A DNA stretch of 33,732 nucleotides from an uncultured Collinsella sp. (GTDB taxonomy: Bacteria > Actinomycetota > Coriobacteriia > Coriobacteriales > Coriobacteriaceae), in contig URXE01000021.1 in assembly GCA_900551815.1 (NCBI GenBank), forward strand, positions 1 to 33,732, read 5' to 3'. The notes beneath the pieces were generated by a model. The model worked only from the letters and a program-made list of their open reading frames with translations, ran no database searches and was not told the DNA's origin. Below, one piece after another: positions 24,210 through 31,377 of the stretch; position 1 is the first letter of the stretch, and each line of letters starts with the position of its first letter. The translations under genes and the position numbers were made by a program.

Positions 24210-24632
24210 ATGCTCGATAAAAAGCTGACAGACGAGTTGCTCAATGAGCTCCTCGACGCGCCAAACATCGATGGCTATATCAAAGAACACGACTTTGACG
24301 CCCCGTCGCTTTCGGACTACCTTAAGCAGCTGCTGCAGGAAAAGGGCTTAGAGCGTTCGCGCGTGGTGCGCATGGCCGACCTCAACGAGACCTTTGGTTA
24401 TCAAATTTTTACCGGTGCGCGCCACCCAAGCCCTAATAAGGTGCTGCAGATTGCCTTTGCGATGGCGTTGACGCTCAAGGAGACCAACCGCGCTCTGACA
24501 GCTGCCGGGGTAAGTGTCCTCAACTGTAAGGACCGTCGCGATGCGATTGTCATCTTTTGTATCGATCGCGGCTGCAGCCTGCAAAAGGTCAACGAGGAGC
24601 TGTATCGCTTTGGCGAGGAGACGGTGAGTTAG
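24210..24632 (+). CDS. Small XRE-like helix-turn-helix protein
   Basis: 140 residues from the ATG at 24210; GGGGAGGTGAGG lies upstream. The middle (about 35-95) is a lambda-repressor-like domain: SLSDYLKQLLQEKGLERSRV, then ADLNETFGYQIFTGARHPS, then KVLQIAFAMALTLKETNRAL. A second small domain (about 98-140, RRDAIVIFCIDRGCSLQKVN) resembles the C-terminus of XRE-like proteins encoded beside serine/threonine kinases. The recognition helix GYQIFTGARHP is unusual for a DNA binder, so a protein-interaction or kinase-substrate role is possible. It lies 97 bases before the kinase gene. Confidence 0.75.
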   Translation: MLDKKLTDELLNELLDAPNIDGYIKEHDFDAPSLSDYLKQLLQEKGLERSRVVRMADLNETFGYQIFTGARHPSPNKVLQIAFAMALTLKETNRALTAAGVSVLNCKDRRDAIVIFCIDRGCSLQKVNEELYRFGEETVS

Positions 24633-24716
24633 CGGCCGATGGCTGAATTGGCTGTTGCCGAAACAACTATGCGAACGAACAGGGCGTGGATGCCATGGGG
24701 TGTCCGTGCCCTGCGC

Positions 24717-24722
24717 TATGAT
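24717..24722 (+). promoter_or_regulatory. -10-like box directly before the kinase start
   Basis: TATGAT ends seven bases before the kinase ATG at 24730, where a transcription start would fall on or next to the start codon. The kinase lacks a visible ribosome binding site, so a leaderless transcript is possible. No clear -35 is seen. Confidence 0.35.
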
Positions 24723-24729
24723 GGACGCC

Positions 24730-26145
24730 ATGGATACTCAGAACCCAACATATTCCGATGATGAGTTAACCGCCGCGCTCGCCGGGCACTTGGCGTCGCT
24801 CGAGCGTGATGATAGTTATCGCGTAGAGCGCGTGCTCAAGCGCTCCGATGTCGAGACAACCGAGCTTGTGTACTTTGAGGGTTCTGGCGGTGGTTCGCTT
24901 GGCCCCTTTGTCCGTAAGCGCATCGATGCTTCGGCGCAGATTGGCGGGGCCTACGAGCGCTTGTTTGCGGCTCAGCAGGCTGGACGCCGTTTTGAACACT
25001 TACCCCGGATTGTCGACTGCCACCGCGCGGGTGAGGAGCTCGATGTGGTGATGGAATATGTCGAAGGCGAGACGCTCGAGGCGCTCGTGGGGCGCCTGGG
25101 CGCGACGCCCGATTATGCCCGTGTGCTATATCCCGTCCTGTGCGATGCGGTGAGCGAGCTCCATGCCGGCTTTGCGGCGGCGGGGGAGACGGCGGCACCG
25201 GTTATCCATCGCGATCTTAAGCCTTCGAACATCATTGTGTCGGGCGTGAGATACGCGACCGATGCCGGCATGACCTTTTCCTCGCTGGTGATTATTGATT
25301 TGGGGATCGCGCGTGTCTGGCGCGACGGTGCCGATGCCGATACCGTTAAGTTTGGCACGCGTTCCTATGTGCCGCCCGAGCAGTACGGTTTTGGGCAGAC
25401 GAGCGTGCGTAGCGATATTTATGCGCTCGGCGCGCTGCTGTTCTTTTGCCTGACGGGGGCTGATCCCAAACCGGGGCGCGACATGCGCGAGCAATGCGAT
25501 GCGCATGGCATTCCCGTCCCGCTGGCAGATGTGACTTGCATGGCGATGGCGCTCGATCCCGCCAAGCGTTTTGCAAGTGCAAAGGCGTTGGGCAATGCTG
25601 CGCGCGCAGCGTATGGCTTGTGCGCCCCTGCGTCGTCGCTCACAACGGCTCCTGTCGCCGCCGTGTCCCGGACCGCGGTGCCGCAAGTGCATCGGGTACA
25701 GCAACCGGTTGTCCCTGCGCTTTCGCCTTCTACAGGTCAGCATACGACCATCTCGCCCTCGGCGTCCGAGTCCTTGGCGTCCAAGTGCGTAAGCCTGCTC
25801 TCGCATATTCCCGAGCCCGTGGGGCGCATATGGAATGGATGCGTTTATGCGACGACGCTGCTGCTCCTGATGGGGAGCCATTTTGCCGTGTTTCAGCCGA
25901 CAGGTGAAAACCGCAACTATCCAACGTGGTTTTTAGCGCTTGAGTACTTCTTTATGGTCGATGGCTTGGTGCTGCTTATTACGTTTGGTATGCTCGACCG
26001 CCGCAGGCTTCGGCGTCGCTTTCCCGTGCTCGATCGGTATCGGGGAGGCGCCTTTGTCGAATTATGGTTCAAAGCGCTCGGGTTTATGTTTGCCGTTATG
26101 TGCGTTGTCGTCGTTATCGGCAACGCGACGGGCGTCGTCTCCTAG
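24730..26145 (+). CDS. Serine/threonine protein kinase with C-terminal membrane segments
   Basis: 471 residues from the ATG at 24730 (MDTQNPTYSDDEL). Start is uncertain: ATGs at 24718 and 24721 are also possible in or near frame, and none has a clear binding site. The kinase domain (about 28-320) is complete: Lys63 in VRKRID, MEYVEGETLEALV, HRDLKPSN at 160-167, DLG (190-192) instead of DFG, GTRSYVPPEQYGF (209-221) as activation segment, and SDIYALG. A Pro/Ser/Thr-rich linker (about 325-375) is followed by three hydrophobic helices (about 380-470), so the catalytic part is cytoplasmic and the C-terminus is in the membrane, without outer sensor repeats such as PASTA. It lies downstream of a small HTH protein, a likely partner or target. 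Confidence 0.88.
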   Translation: MDTQNPTYSDDELTAALAGHLASLERDDSYRVERVLKRSDVETTELVYFEGSGGGSLGPFVRKRIDASAQIGGAYERLFAAQQAGRRFEHLPRIVDCHRAGEELDVVMEYVEGETLEALVGRLGATPDYARVLYPVLCDAVSELHAGFAAAGETAAPVIHRDLKPSNIIVSGVRYATDAGMTFSSLVIIDLGIARVWRDGADADTVKFGTRSYVPPEQYGFGQTSVRSDIYALGALLFFCLTGADPKPGRDMREQCDAHGIPVPLADVTCMAMALDPAKRFASAKALGNAARAAYGLCAPASSLTTAPVAAVSRTAVPQVHRVQQPVVPALSPSTGQHTTISPSASESLASKCVSLLSHIPEPVGRIWNGCVYATTLLLLMGSHFAVFQPTGENRNYPTWFLALEYFFMVDGLVLLITFGMLDRRRLRRRFPVLDRYRGGAFVELWFKALGFMFAVMCVVVVIGNATGVVS

Positions 26146-26154
26146 ATATACGAA

Positions 26155-26178
26155 AAAGGGCCCCGTTTGGGGCCCTTT
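26155..26178. terminator. Bidirectional terminator between kinase and lysozyme-like genes
   Basis: AAAGGGCCCC and GGGGCCCTTT form a perfect 10-bp stem with loop GTTT. On the plus strand TTT follows from the stem; on the minus strand the stem is followed by TTTTTCG. It serves both convergent genes. Confidence 0.9.
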
Positions 26179-26197
26179 GCAGTTGAGGCTTGCGAGC

Positions 26198-27331
26198 CTA
26201 AATGCGGTTCATCTGGGAAGCAACCTTGTTGTACCAGTCCTGCCACGTAGGCGGGCAGTATTTTTTGGCGGCTGCCGGGGTAAGCGTGGAGCCATAGTTG
26301 GCGCCCAGGTAGGCAACGTGGGCAGAGACGCCCTCGCTCCAGCTACCAAAGCTCCGCCAGCCGCCGCCGCGGGCGCTCCAGCCCCAGGCGTTATAGGAGC
26401 CGGCACAATAGAGGCCCTTGCTGCTTTCGATGCAGGCGATGGCGGGAGACCAACGAGGATCGACGCCGGTGTTCCAGGCGGCAACGGCAAAGTTGTAGCC
26501 CTGGCCTGCCATAGGGGAGCCGGCAAGGTAGTTGTCGATGCGCCTCGTCCACTCGTTAATGAACGAGTCGTAATCGGAATTGCCGCTGTTGGAGTTGTTC
26601 ACCGTGGTGTCGATGGTGGTGTTGGAGTTGGTGGCTTGACTGTTGGAGTTATTGCCACTCACGCCGGTACCCGAGATCTTCTCGGCGGCAGCGGCCTTGT
26701 CTGCCTCGAGCTTGGCCAGCTCGGCGGCATTTTCCTGCTCGGCCTTTGCCTGCGCCTCGCTGCGGAGCTGCTGAGCCTGCGCCAGCGCATCCTCGGCATT
26801 TTTCTGCTCGCCCTCGAGTTGAGACTTGGCCTGATCGAGCTCGGTTTTGTTCTGCTCGAGCTCGGTCTGCATCTTGTTGAGTTCTTCGATCTCGTCGACG
26901 CTCGAGCTTGTGATCTGGTTGGTGTACTTGCAAGTGGTGATAAAGTCGCCCAGACTTTGCGTGTTCACTAGGAAGCTCACGATGGGGCTGGTGCCCTTCT
27001 GGTACTTATACAGATCGCGCATGGCGGAGCTAGCCTTGGCCTGCTGTTCGGGCAGCTCGGCCTCAATCTTATCGATGTTCGCCTCATTGGAGTCTATCTG
27101 CTTTTGCAGGTCCTCGAGCTTGGTGCGGGCGTCGTTGTAGGCGCTCGTAGCGTCCTCGATTTTTTTCTGGGCGGCGGAAAGCTGATCCTGCGTTGCCTGC
27201 GAGGCGGCATAGGCCGCGACGGGGGAGAGCATCGGCGTGGCCGTCAGCGCGACGGCGAGCGCGGCGCTCGTGATGATACGAGCCGGCTTCGACGCGATGA
27301 GCGCTGCGGTGCGATGGTTCGAATGCTGCAT
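26198..27331 (-). CDS. Secreted coiled-coil protein with lysozyme-like C-terminal domain
   Basis: 377 residues from the ATG at 27331 (MQHSNHRTAALIAS); GAGGG lies five bases upstream. A signal peptide (to about 43, AALAVALTATPML...AYA-A) leads into a long coiled coil (about 45-215) rich in Glu, Gln, Lys and Ala, as in the CwlO/PcsB N-terminal part. A Ser/Asn/Thr-rich linker follows (to about 255). The C-terminal domain (YNFAVAAWNTGVDPRWSPAI, CIESSKG, YNAWGWSARGGGWRSFGSW, AAAKKYCPPTWQDWY) matches the lysozyme-like fold found in actinobacterial secreted proteins, with Glu in ACIESSKG as catalytic candidate. Probable cell-wall lytic or remodelling factor; the coiled coil may take regulation from an FtsEX-like partner, which is not here. 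Confidence 0.82.
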   Translation of the reverse strand: MQHSNHRTAALIASKPARIITSAALAVALTATPMLSPVAAYAASQATQDQLSAAQKKIEDATSAYNDARTKLEDLQKQIDSNEANIDKIEAELPEQQAKASSAMRDLYKYQKGTSPIVSFLVNTQSLGDFITTCKYTNQITSSSVDEIEELNKMQTELEQNKTELDQAKSQLEGEQKNAEDALAQAQQLRSEAQAKAEQENAAELAKLEADKAAAAEKISGTGVSGNNSNSQATNSNTTIDTTVNNSNSGNSDYDSFINEWTRRIDNYLAGSPMAGQGYNFAVAAWNTGVDPRWSPAIACIESSKGLYCAGSYNAWGWSARGGGWRSFGSWSEGVSAHVAYLGANYGSTLTPAAAKKYCPPTWQDWYNKVASQMNRI

Positions 27332-27394
27332 CCAGTCCCTCTGCAATCAATCGTAGGTTATTGGTCGAAGTGTATTCTACTACTGCTTTCGACC

Positions 27395-27504
27395 TCAACT
27401 TGAACCTTAAAGGTTTCAAAGGGTCAAGTTAAACTTGAGGCTTTGGCTTTGACCTGCAGTTATAGCGAATTGTTGAGAAACCATAGAGTTCAACTTTAAC
27501 GTTA
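27395..27504. promoter_or_regulatory. Cluster of TCAAGTT-type repeats upstream of the lysozyme-like gene
   Basis: TCAAGTT-A-AACTTGA (27424-27438) is a perfect 15-base palindrome. TCAACTTGAACCTTA (27395-27409) and TCAACTTTAACGTTA (27490-27504) match each other at 13 of 15 positions and flank it. TTGAACCT and AGGTTTCAA nearby (27400-27418) form another imperfect dyad. The cluster lies in the 233-base gap between MOSC and the lysozyme-like gene, in the position of a promoter/operator for the latter. Confidence 0.5.
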
Positions 27505-27517
27505 CGGAATCCTGTTT

Positions 27518-27550
27518 GTGAGGGTTTTTGGTTGTAAAAGTTGCCCTCAC
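27518..27550. repeat. GTGAGGG/CCCTCAC hairpin after the MOSC gene
   Basis: GTGAGGG (27518-27524) and CCCTCAC (27544-27550) are exact inverted repeats around a 19-base loop rich in T. The run GTGGGGTTTT follows on the plus strand; none on the minus strand. A terminator for the MOSC gene is possible but not convincing. Confidence 0.3.
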
Positions 27551-27564
27551 GTGGGGTTTTGCAA

Positions 27565-28197
27565 CTATAGGGTTCCTTTGCGACGAGCCTGCTCCACCTC
27601 TTTGAGTGCCTCGGCGGGAGTGAAGGAACAGGTGCCATCGCCGAGCTTGACCATCTGTATGTCGTCACCGATATGGACTTCTCCGCCCTGCAACACGACG
27701 CCAAAAATGCCCTCGTGGGGGAAGATGCAGTCGCCGGCGAGATAGTAGATGGCACAGCGGGTGTGGCAGACTTTGCCGATCTGGCTGATTTCGACGAGTA
27801 CTTCGCTGCCGAGCTTGAGCTGCGTGCCCAGGGGGAGTGAGAGCAGGTTGATACCCTGGGTGGTGAAGTTCTCTCCAAAGTCGCCCTCGCACACATCAAG
27901 CCCGCGTGCCCGCGCCGTATTGATGGACTCCGCTGCCAAAAACGAGACTTGGCGGTGCCAATGTCCGGCGTGCGCATCGGAGGCAAGGCCAAATTGCTTG
28001 ATGACGGTGTCATGCCCATCGGCGACGGGTGTTTTGCGCGTTCCCTTGTGCGCCGATGTGTTGATTGAGACGATGCGGGCGGACCCGCTGTAGGCATCGT
28101 CTGCCGTGCGCAGAGGAGCGGTCGTTTGTGCACGCTCCGTCAGTTCGCGCTCTGCGGCGTTGAGGATGGGGTTATCGGTCGGATGGTCTTGGGGCAC
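27565..28197 (-). CDS. MOSC domain protein
   Basis: 210 residues from a GTG at 28197 (MPQDHPTDNP), with AAAGG eight bases upstream. From about 40 the sequence is a MOSC domain: RIVSINTSAHKGTRK, HWHRQVSFLAAESI, CEGDFGENFTTQGINLLSLP, and the conserved Cys in IGKVCHTRCAIYYLAGDCIFPHEGIFG. MOSC proteins bind or move the sulphur-molybdenum cofactor, often beside mog/moa genes; none is here. The first 35 residues look like a flexible extension. Standalone members act on N-hydroxylated compounds in some bacteria, but no such partner is visible. Confidence 0.88.
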   Translation of the reverse strand: MPQDHPTDNPILNAAERELTERAQTTAPLRTADDAYSGSARIVSINTSAHKGTRKTPVADGHDTVIKQFGLASDAHAGHWHRQVSFLAAESINTARARGLDVCEGDFGENFTTQGINLLSLPLGTQLKLGSEVLVEISQIGKVCHTRCAIYYLAGDCIFPHEGIFGVVLQGGEVHIGDDIQMVKLGDGTCSFTPAEALKEVEQARRKGTL

Positions 28198-28333
28198 GCG
28201 TGCGCCTTTCGCTTGAGGATATCGATATGCTGAATCCTACAACAACGGTGGGTTCACTGCCGGATGTCATACACCGGTGAGCACCGTCCCATCGCTGGAT
28301 GGTCGCGCCGATTGCCATAGATACGGTGGAGCT

Positions 28334-28363
28334 TTGGGTGCCGGCGGCTCGGCACGCTAAAAT
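28334..28363 (+). promoter_or_regulatory. Promoter of the ligase/racemase operon
   Basis: TTGGGT (28334-28339) and TAAAAT (28358-28363) are 18 bases apart. The spacer holds the inverted repeat GTGCCG-GCGGCT-CGGCAC (28338-28355), placed where a bound repressor could block RNA polymerase. The same 221-base gap holds the perfect palindrome ATATCGATAT (28219-28228). Confidence 0.45.
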
Positions 28364-28418
28364 AGAATGGTTACTCAAAGACCGCCCGTTCTGGGGCAGT
28401 TCTAGATAGGAAGTTTCC

Positions 28419-29675
28419 ATGGCATTGCAGTTTACAGAGCGCGAGTTTATCCCCGTGCTGCTCGGCGGCGACATCAACGCGTATTCGGTGGCGCGCGCTT
28501 TCTACGAGGAGTATCAGGTTAAGAGCCTGGTCTTTGGCAAGTACCAGACCGGCCCCGCTTATCGCAGCCAAATTATCGATTACACGCCCAACGTGGATAT
28601 CGATACCATGCCGGTCATGATCGAGACCGTTAACGGCGTCGCACAGGCCAATCCTGATAAGAAGATTATTCTCATGGGCTGCGGCGACAACTACGTCGCG
28701 CTTGCCGCGCAGGCTCAGGACGCCGGTCAGCTTGCCTCGAACGTCATCGCGCCCTATGCGCCCTACAGCATGCTCGAGCAGTGCCAGAAGAAGGAGATCT
28801 TCTACGAGCTGTGCGAGAAGCACGGCGTGCCCTATCCGCACACGTTTACCTTTACCATGGCGATGCTCAACGCTCAGGGCGAGGCTTCCGCCGAGGTGCT
28901 CGACCAGATCGACTTCCCCTTCCCGATGATTCTGAAGCCCTCTGACGGCATCATGTGGTGGGAGCACGAGTTCGAGGGCCAAAAGAAGGCCTACGAGATT
29001 GCCGATCGCGCCGAGCTGGAGCAGGTCATTCGCGATGTGTACGCGAGCGGCTACACCGATGACCTCATCTTGCAGGATCGTGTGCCCGGCAACGACGAGT
29101 ACATGCGCGTGCTTACCAGTTATTCCGACCGCAACGGCAAGGTTCGCATGATGTGCCTGGGTCACGTGCTGCTCGAGGAGCATCAGCCCCATGGTGTCGG
29201 CAACCACGCTTGCATCATCACTGAGCCCAACGACGAGCTCATGGATGGCGTGCGCAAGCTGCTTGAGGACCTTAAGTTTACGGGCTTCTCCAACTTCGAC
29301 GTCAAATACGACGAGCGCGACGGCTCGTTTAAGTTCTTCGACTTCAATACGCGTCAGGGCCGCAGTAATTACTATGTCACCAATAGCGGCTTTAACGTTG
29401 CTAAATACGTGGTGGATGAGTACGTCTATAACCGTCCGTTTGAGCCGGAATTTGTGACGGCACAGGACGAGGCCCTGTGGATGGTCGTTCCCATGGGCGT
29501 CGTTGACAAGTATGTCAAGGACCCCGAGCTGCGTGCGAAGGCACACCGTCTGGCCAAGGAGGGCAAGGCTGCCGATCCTTCGTTTATGAAGGGTGATTTT
29601 GTCTTTAACCGCTGGTTGCGCATGTGGCACACCAAGTTGCGTCACTTTAAGCTGTTCAAGACGTATTACAAGTAG
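28419..29675 (+). CDS. ATP-grasp ligase, probable D-aspartate ligase
   Basis: 418 residues from the ATG at 28419, with AGGAAG five bases upstream. The N-terminal domain (PVLLGGDINAYSVARAFYEE) and the ATP-grasp body (FPMILKPSDGIMWW, LILQDRVPGNDEYM, GFSNFDVKYDE, FFDFNTRQGRSNYYV) fit the carboxylate-amine ligase group that includes the D-aspartate ligase of Enterococcus faecium, which is of the same size. That enzyme activates D-Asp as an acyl phosphate and joins it to the Lys side chain of the peptidoglycan precursor. The neighbour is an Asp/Glu racemase, exactly the arrangement known for such ligases. Position-specific substrate residues cannot be checked here. Confidence 0.75.
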   Translation: MALQFTEREFIPVLLGGDINAYSVARAFYEEYQVKSLVFGKYQTGPAYRSQIIDYTPNVDIDTMPVMIETVNGVAQANPDKKIILMGCGDNYVALAAQAQDAGQLASNVIAPYAPYSMLEQCQKKEIFYELCEKHGVPYPHTFTFTMAMLNAQGEASAEVLDQIDFPFPMILKPSDGIMWWEHEFEGQKKAYEIADRAELEQVIRDVYASGYTDDLILQDRVPGNDEYMRVLTSYSDRNGKVRMMCLGHVLLEEHQPHGVGNHACIITEPNDELMDGVRKLLEDLKFTGFSNFDVKYDERDGSFKFFDFNTRQGRSNYYVTNSGFNVAKYVVDEYVYNRPFEPEFVTAQDEALWMVVPMGVVDKYVKDPELRAKAHRLAKEGKAADPSFMKGDFVFNRWLRMWHTKLRHFKLFKTYYK

Positions 29676-29759
29676 ATGAGTGCGGCGCCCGCCCGGTTTG
29701 CATCGGACGGGCGCGGGTATGATGCGAGCAATTGCATGGGCGTCACCAAGGAGGCGGCG

Positions 29760-30506
29760 ATGGAAAAGCTGGGAGTTATCGGCGGCATGGGCGCCGAGGC
29801 CACGTCGTATTACTACGACCAGGTCGTGCGTCATACGGCTGCTACCTGTGATCAGGAACATATCGACATGGTGGTACTTTCCAAGTCGACCATGCCCGAC
29901 CGTACGCTGGCCATCAAGACCGGCGAGCATGCCGAGCTGCTGGCGACCATGAAGGAGTGCGCTCAGGCGCTCGAGACGCTGGGTTGCGCGCACATTGCCA
30001 TTCCCTGTAACACGTCGCACTACTTCTACGATCAGATTCAGTCGTTTACCAAGGTGCCGATTATCCACATGCCGCGTGAGTCGGTGCGCTATGCCCTGGC
30101 GGGCGCGGTGATGGGGGAGTGCGAGTTCGATCCCAACCTGAGCATGCCGTCCGAGCCGGTGCGCAAGATTGGCATCATGGGTACCGACGGCACCGTGGGT
30201 GCAGGCGTCTATGGGCGCGAGTGCGAGGCCGCGGGCGTCGAGGTCGTCTATCCCAGCGAGAAGCGCCAGGCCGATGTAATGTCGCTGATTTATGATGACG
30301 TGAAGGCGGGACGCGAACCCGATATGGATAAGTTCGATCGCGTGATGTGGGAGTTCGCCCGCAGCGGCTGCGATCGCGTCATCCTGGCCTGTACAGAGCT
30401 CTCGGTGCTGCAGAAGCACCGCGAGATGCCCGAGATCACCCTTGACGCCATGGACGTCCTGGTGCGCGAATCCATCATCCGCAGCGGCGCCCCCTACCGC
30501 TTATAA
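29760..30506 (+). CDS. Aspartate/glutamate racemase family protein
   Basis: 248 residues from the ATG at 29760 (MEKLGVIGGMGAEAT), where AAGGAGG stands five bases upstream; the frame upstream to 29676 has no site. The two catalytic cysteines lie in IPCNTSHYF (about 81-89) and LACTELSVL (about 208-216), the pair that takes a proton from either side of the substrate. GVIGGMGAEAT and IGIMGTDGT are the two phosphate-like turns. This is the RacD/RacX type rather than MurI. Next to the D-aspartate ligase candidate it would supply D-aspartate. A 7-bp hairpin, GCGCCCG/CGGGCGC (29685-29714), lies between the two genes. Confidence 0.88.
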   Translation: MEKLGVIGGMGAEATSYYYDQVVRHTAATCDQEHIDMVVLSKSTMPDRTLAIKTGEHAELLATMKECAQALETLGCAHIAIPCNTSHYFYDQIQSFTKVPIIHMPRESVRYALAGAVMGECEFDPNLSMPSEPVRKIGIMGTDGTVGAGVYGRECEAAGVEVVYPSEKRQADVMSLIYDDVKAGREPDMDKFDRVMWEFARSGCDRVILACTELSVLQKHREMPEITLDAMDVLVRESIIRSGAPYRL

Positions 30507-30513
30507 CCCTCGA

Positions 30514-30546
30514 CCTGCCAAAAAGGGACAGGTTTGTTTTGGTAGG
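30514..30546 (-). repeat. ACCTGTCCC-type hairpin repeat, copy 3
   Basis: CCTGCCAAAA (30514-30523) pairs with TTTTGGTAGG (30537-30546) over 10 bp with one G-U. Read on the minus strand, the 13-base loop is CAAACCTGTCCCT. This shares AACCTGTCCC with copy 2, while the stem is entirely different from copies 1 and 2. It begins 8 bases after the racemase stop codon. Confidence 0.68.
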
Positions 30547-30565
30547 TTTTATCTGGGAAAACAGC

Positions 30566-30602
30566 AAGGCCCCGGCTCGTTTGATGCGAGCCGGGGCCTT
30601 TT
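30566..30602. terminator. Bidirectional terminator between racemase and ecfT
   Basis: AAGGCCCCGGCTCG and CGAGCCGGGGCCTT form a perfect 14-bp stem with loop TTTGATG, followed by TTTTG on the plus strand. The minus-strand tail is CCTTGCTGTTTTC. It separates convergent operons. Confidence 0.9.
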
Positions 30603-30630
30603 GCGTTTGTCGGTTGTCGGTGGCGATGGG

Positions 30631-31377
30631 TTAGAACAGGAATCCGAGGACGATGAGGGCAATGCTGATAATAAGTACGGCAATGTCCATGCCCTTGATG
30701 GGATAGCGCTTGTATGAGCTCGCGCGCGTACGTAGGTAAAAGCCACGTTGCTCGGCCGCCAAGGCCGTGGCATCGGTCTTGCCCACGGAGCTCACCAGCA
30801 GCGGCACGCAGAGCGGTAGCATGAGCTGGATCTTCTTGAGGGGGTTCTTGGTGTCGTACTCAACGCCGCGCGCGGTCTGCGCCTCCATGATGGCGTTCAT
30901 CTCTTGGCCAAACACCGGCACAAAGCGTAGCGCCGTGGTAAAAGTGAAGGCGTAACGATACGGAACGTGCAGCACCTCGACACAGGCGTTGGCAAGGTCG
31001 TTGAGCTTGGTCACCATGAGCATCAGAATAAGCGGAAGTGCCACGCCCAGCAGGCGCAGGCAGGCCTTGGAGCCGGTGATGAGGCCCTCGTCGGTGACAA
31101 AGCCCCACACGATGTTGCCATCGCGCATAAAGGCAAGCTGCAGCACCAACATGATGAGCGCGAGCGGAATCAGCAACTTGAGCAGCGAGAGCAGGCGGTC
31201 GACGACGCCGGCGTAGGCGCCCAGCGCAAGCGTGAGCGCCAAAAAGCCTAGCAGTGCCCCATAGGTGTCGGACAAAAAGATGCCGATGATGATAGCGGCG
31301 GCGAGGCCCAGTTTGATGACGGGGTTCAGGCGGTGCAGCAGCGTGTCGCCCGGCATATAGTCGATGACGTTAACCAC
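30631..31377 (-). CDS. ecfT: ECF transporter transmembrane subunit EcfT
   Basis: 248 residues from a GTG at 31377 (MVNVIDYMPGD), overlapping the end of the ATPase gene by eight bases, with GAGGAG upstream; this is preferred to the open frame starting at 31422, which lies inside the ATPase gene without a site. Five or six hydrophobic segments surround the coupling helices: EAQTARGVEYD (about 155-165) carries the Ala-Arg-Gly motif and ALAAEQRGFYLR the second one. These arginines contact the ATPase subunits. EcfT forms the scaffold of an energy-coupling-factor importer for vitamins or trace metals. No substrate-binding S component is in the window. Confidence 0.9.
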   Translation of the reverse strand: MVNVIDYMPGDTLLHRLNPVIKLGLAAAIIIGIFLSDTYGALLGFLALTLALGAYAGVVDRLLSLLKLLIPLALIMLVLQLAFMRDGNIVWGFVTDEGLITGSKACLRLLGVALPLILMLMVTKLNDLANACVEVLHVPYRYAFTFTTALRFVPVFGQEMNAIMEAQTARGVEYDTKNPLKKIQLMLPLCVPLLVSSVGKTDATALAAEQRGFYLRTRASSYKRYPIKGMDIAVLIISIALIVLGFLF

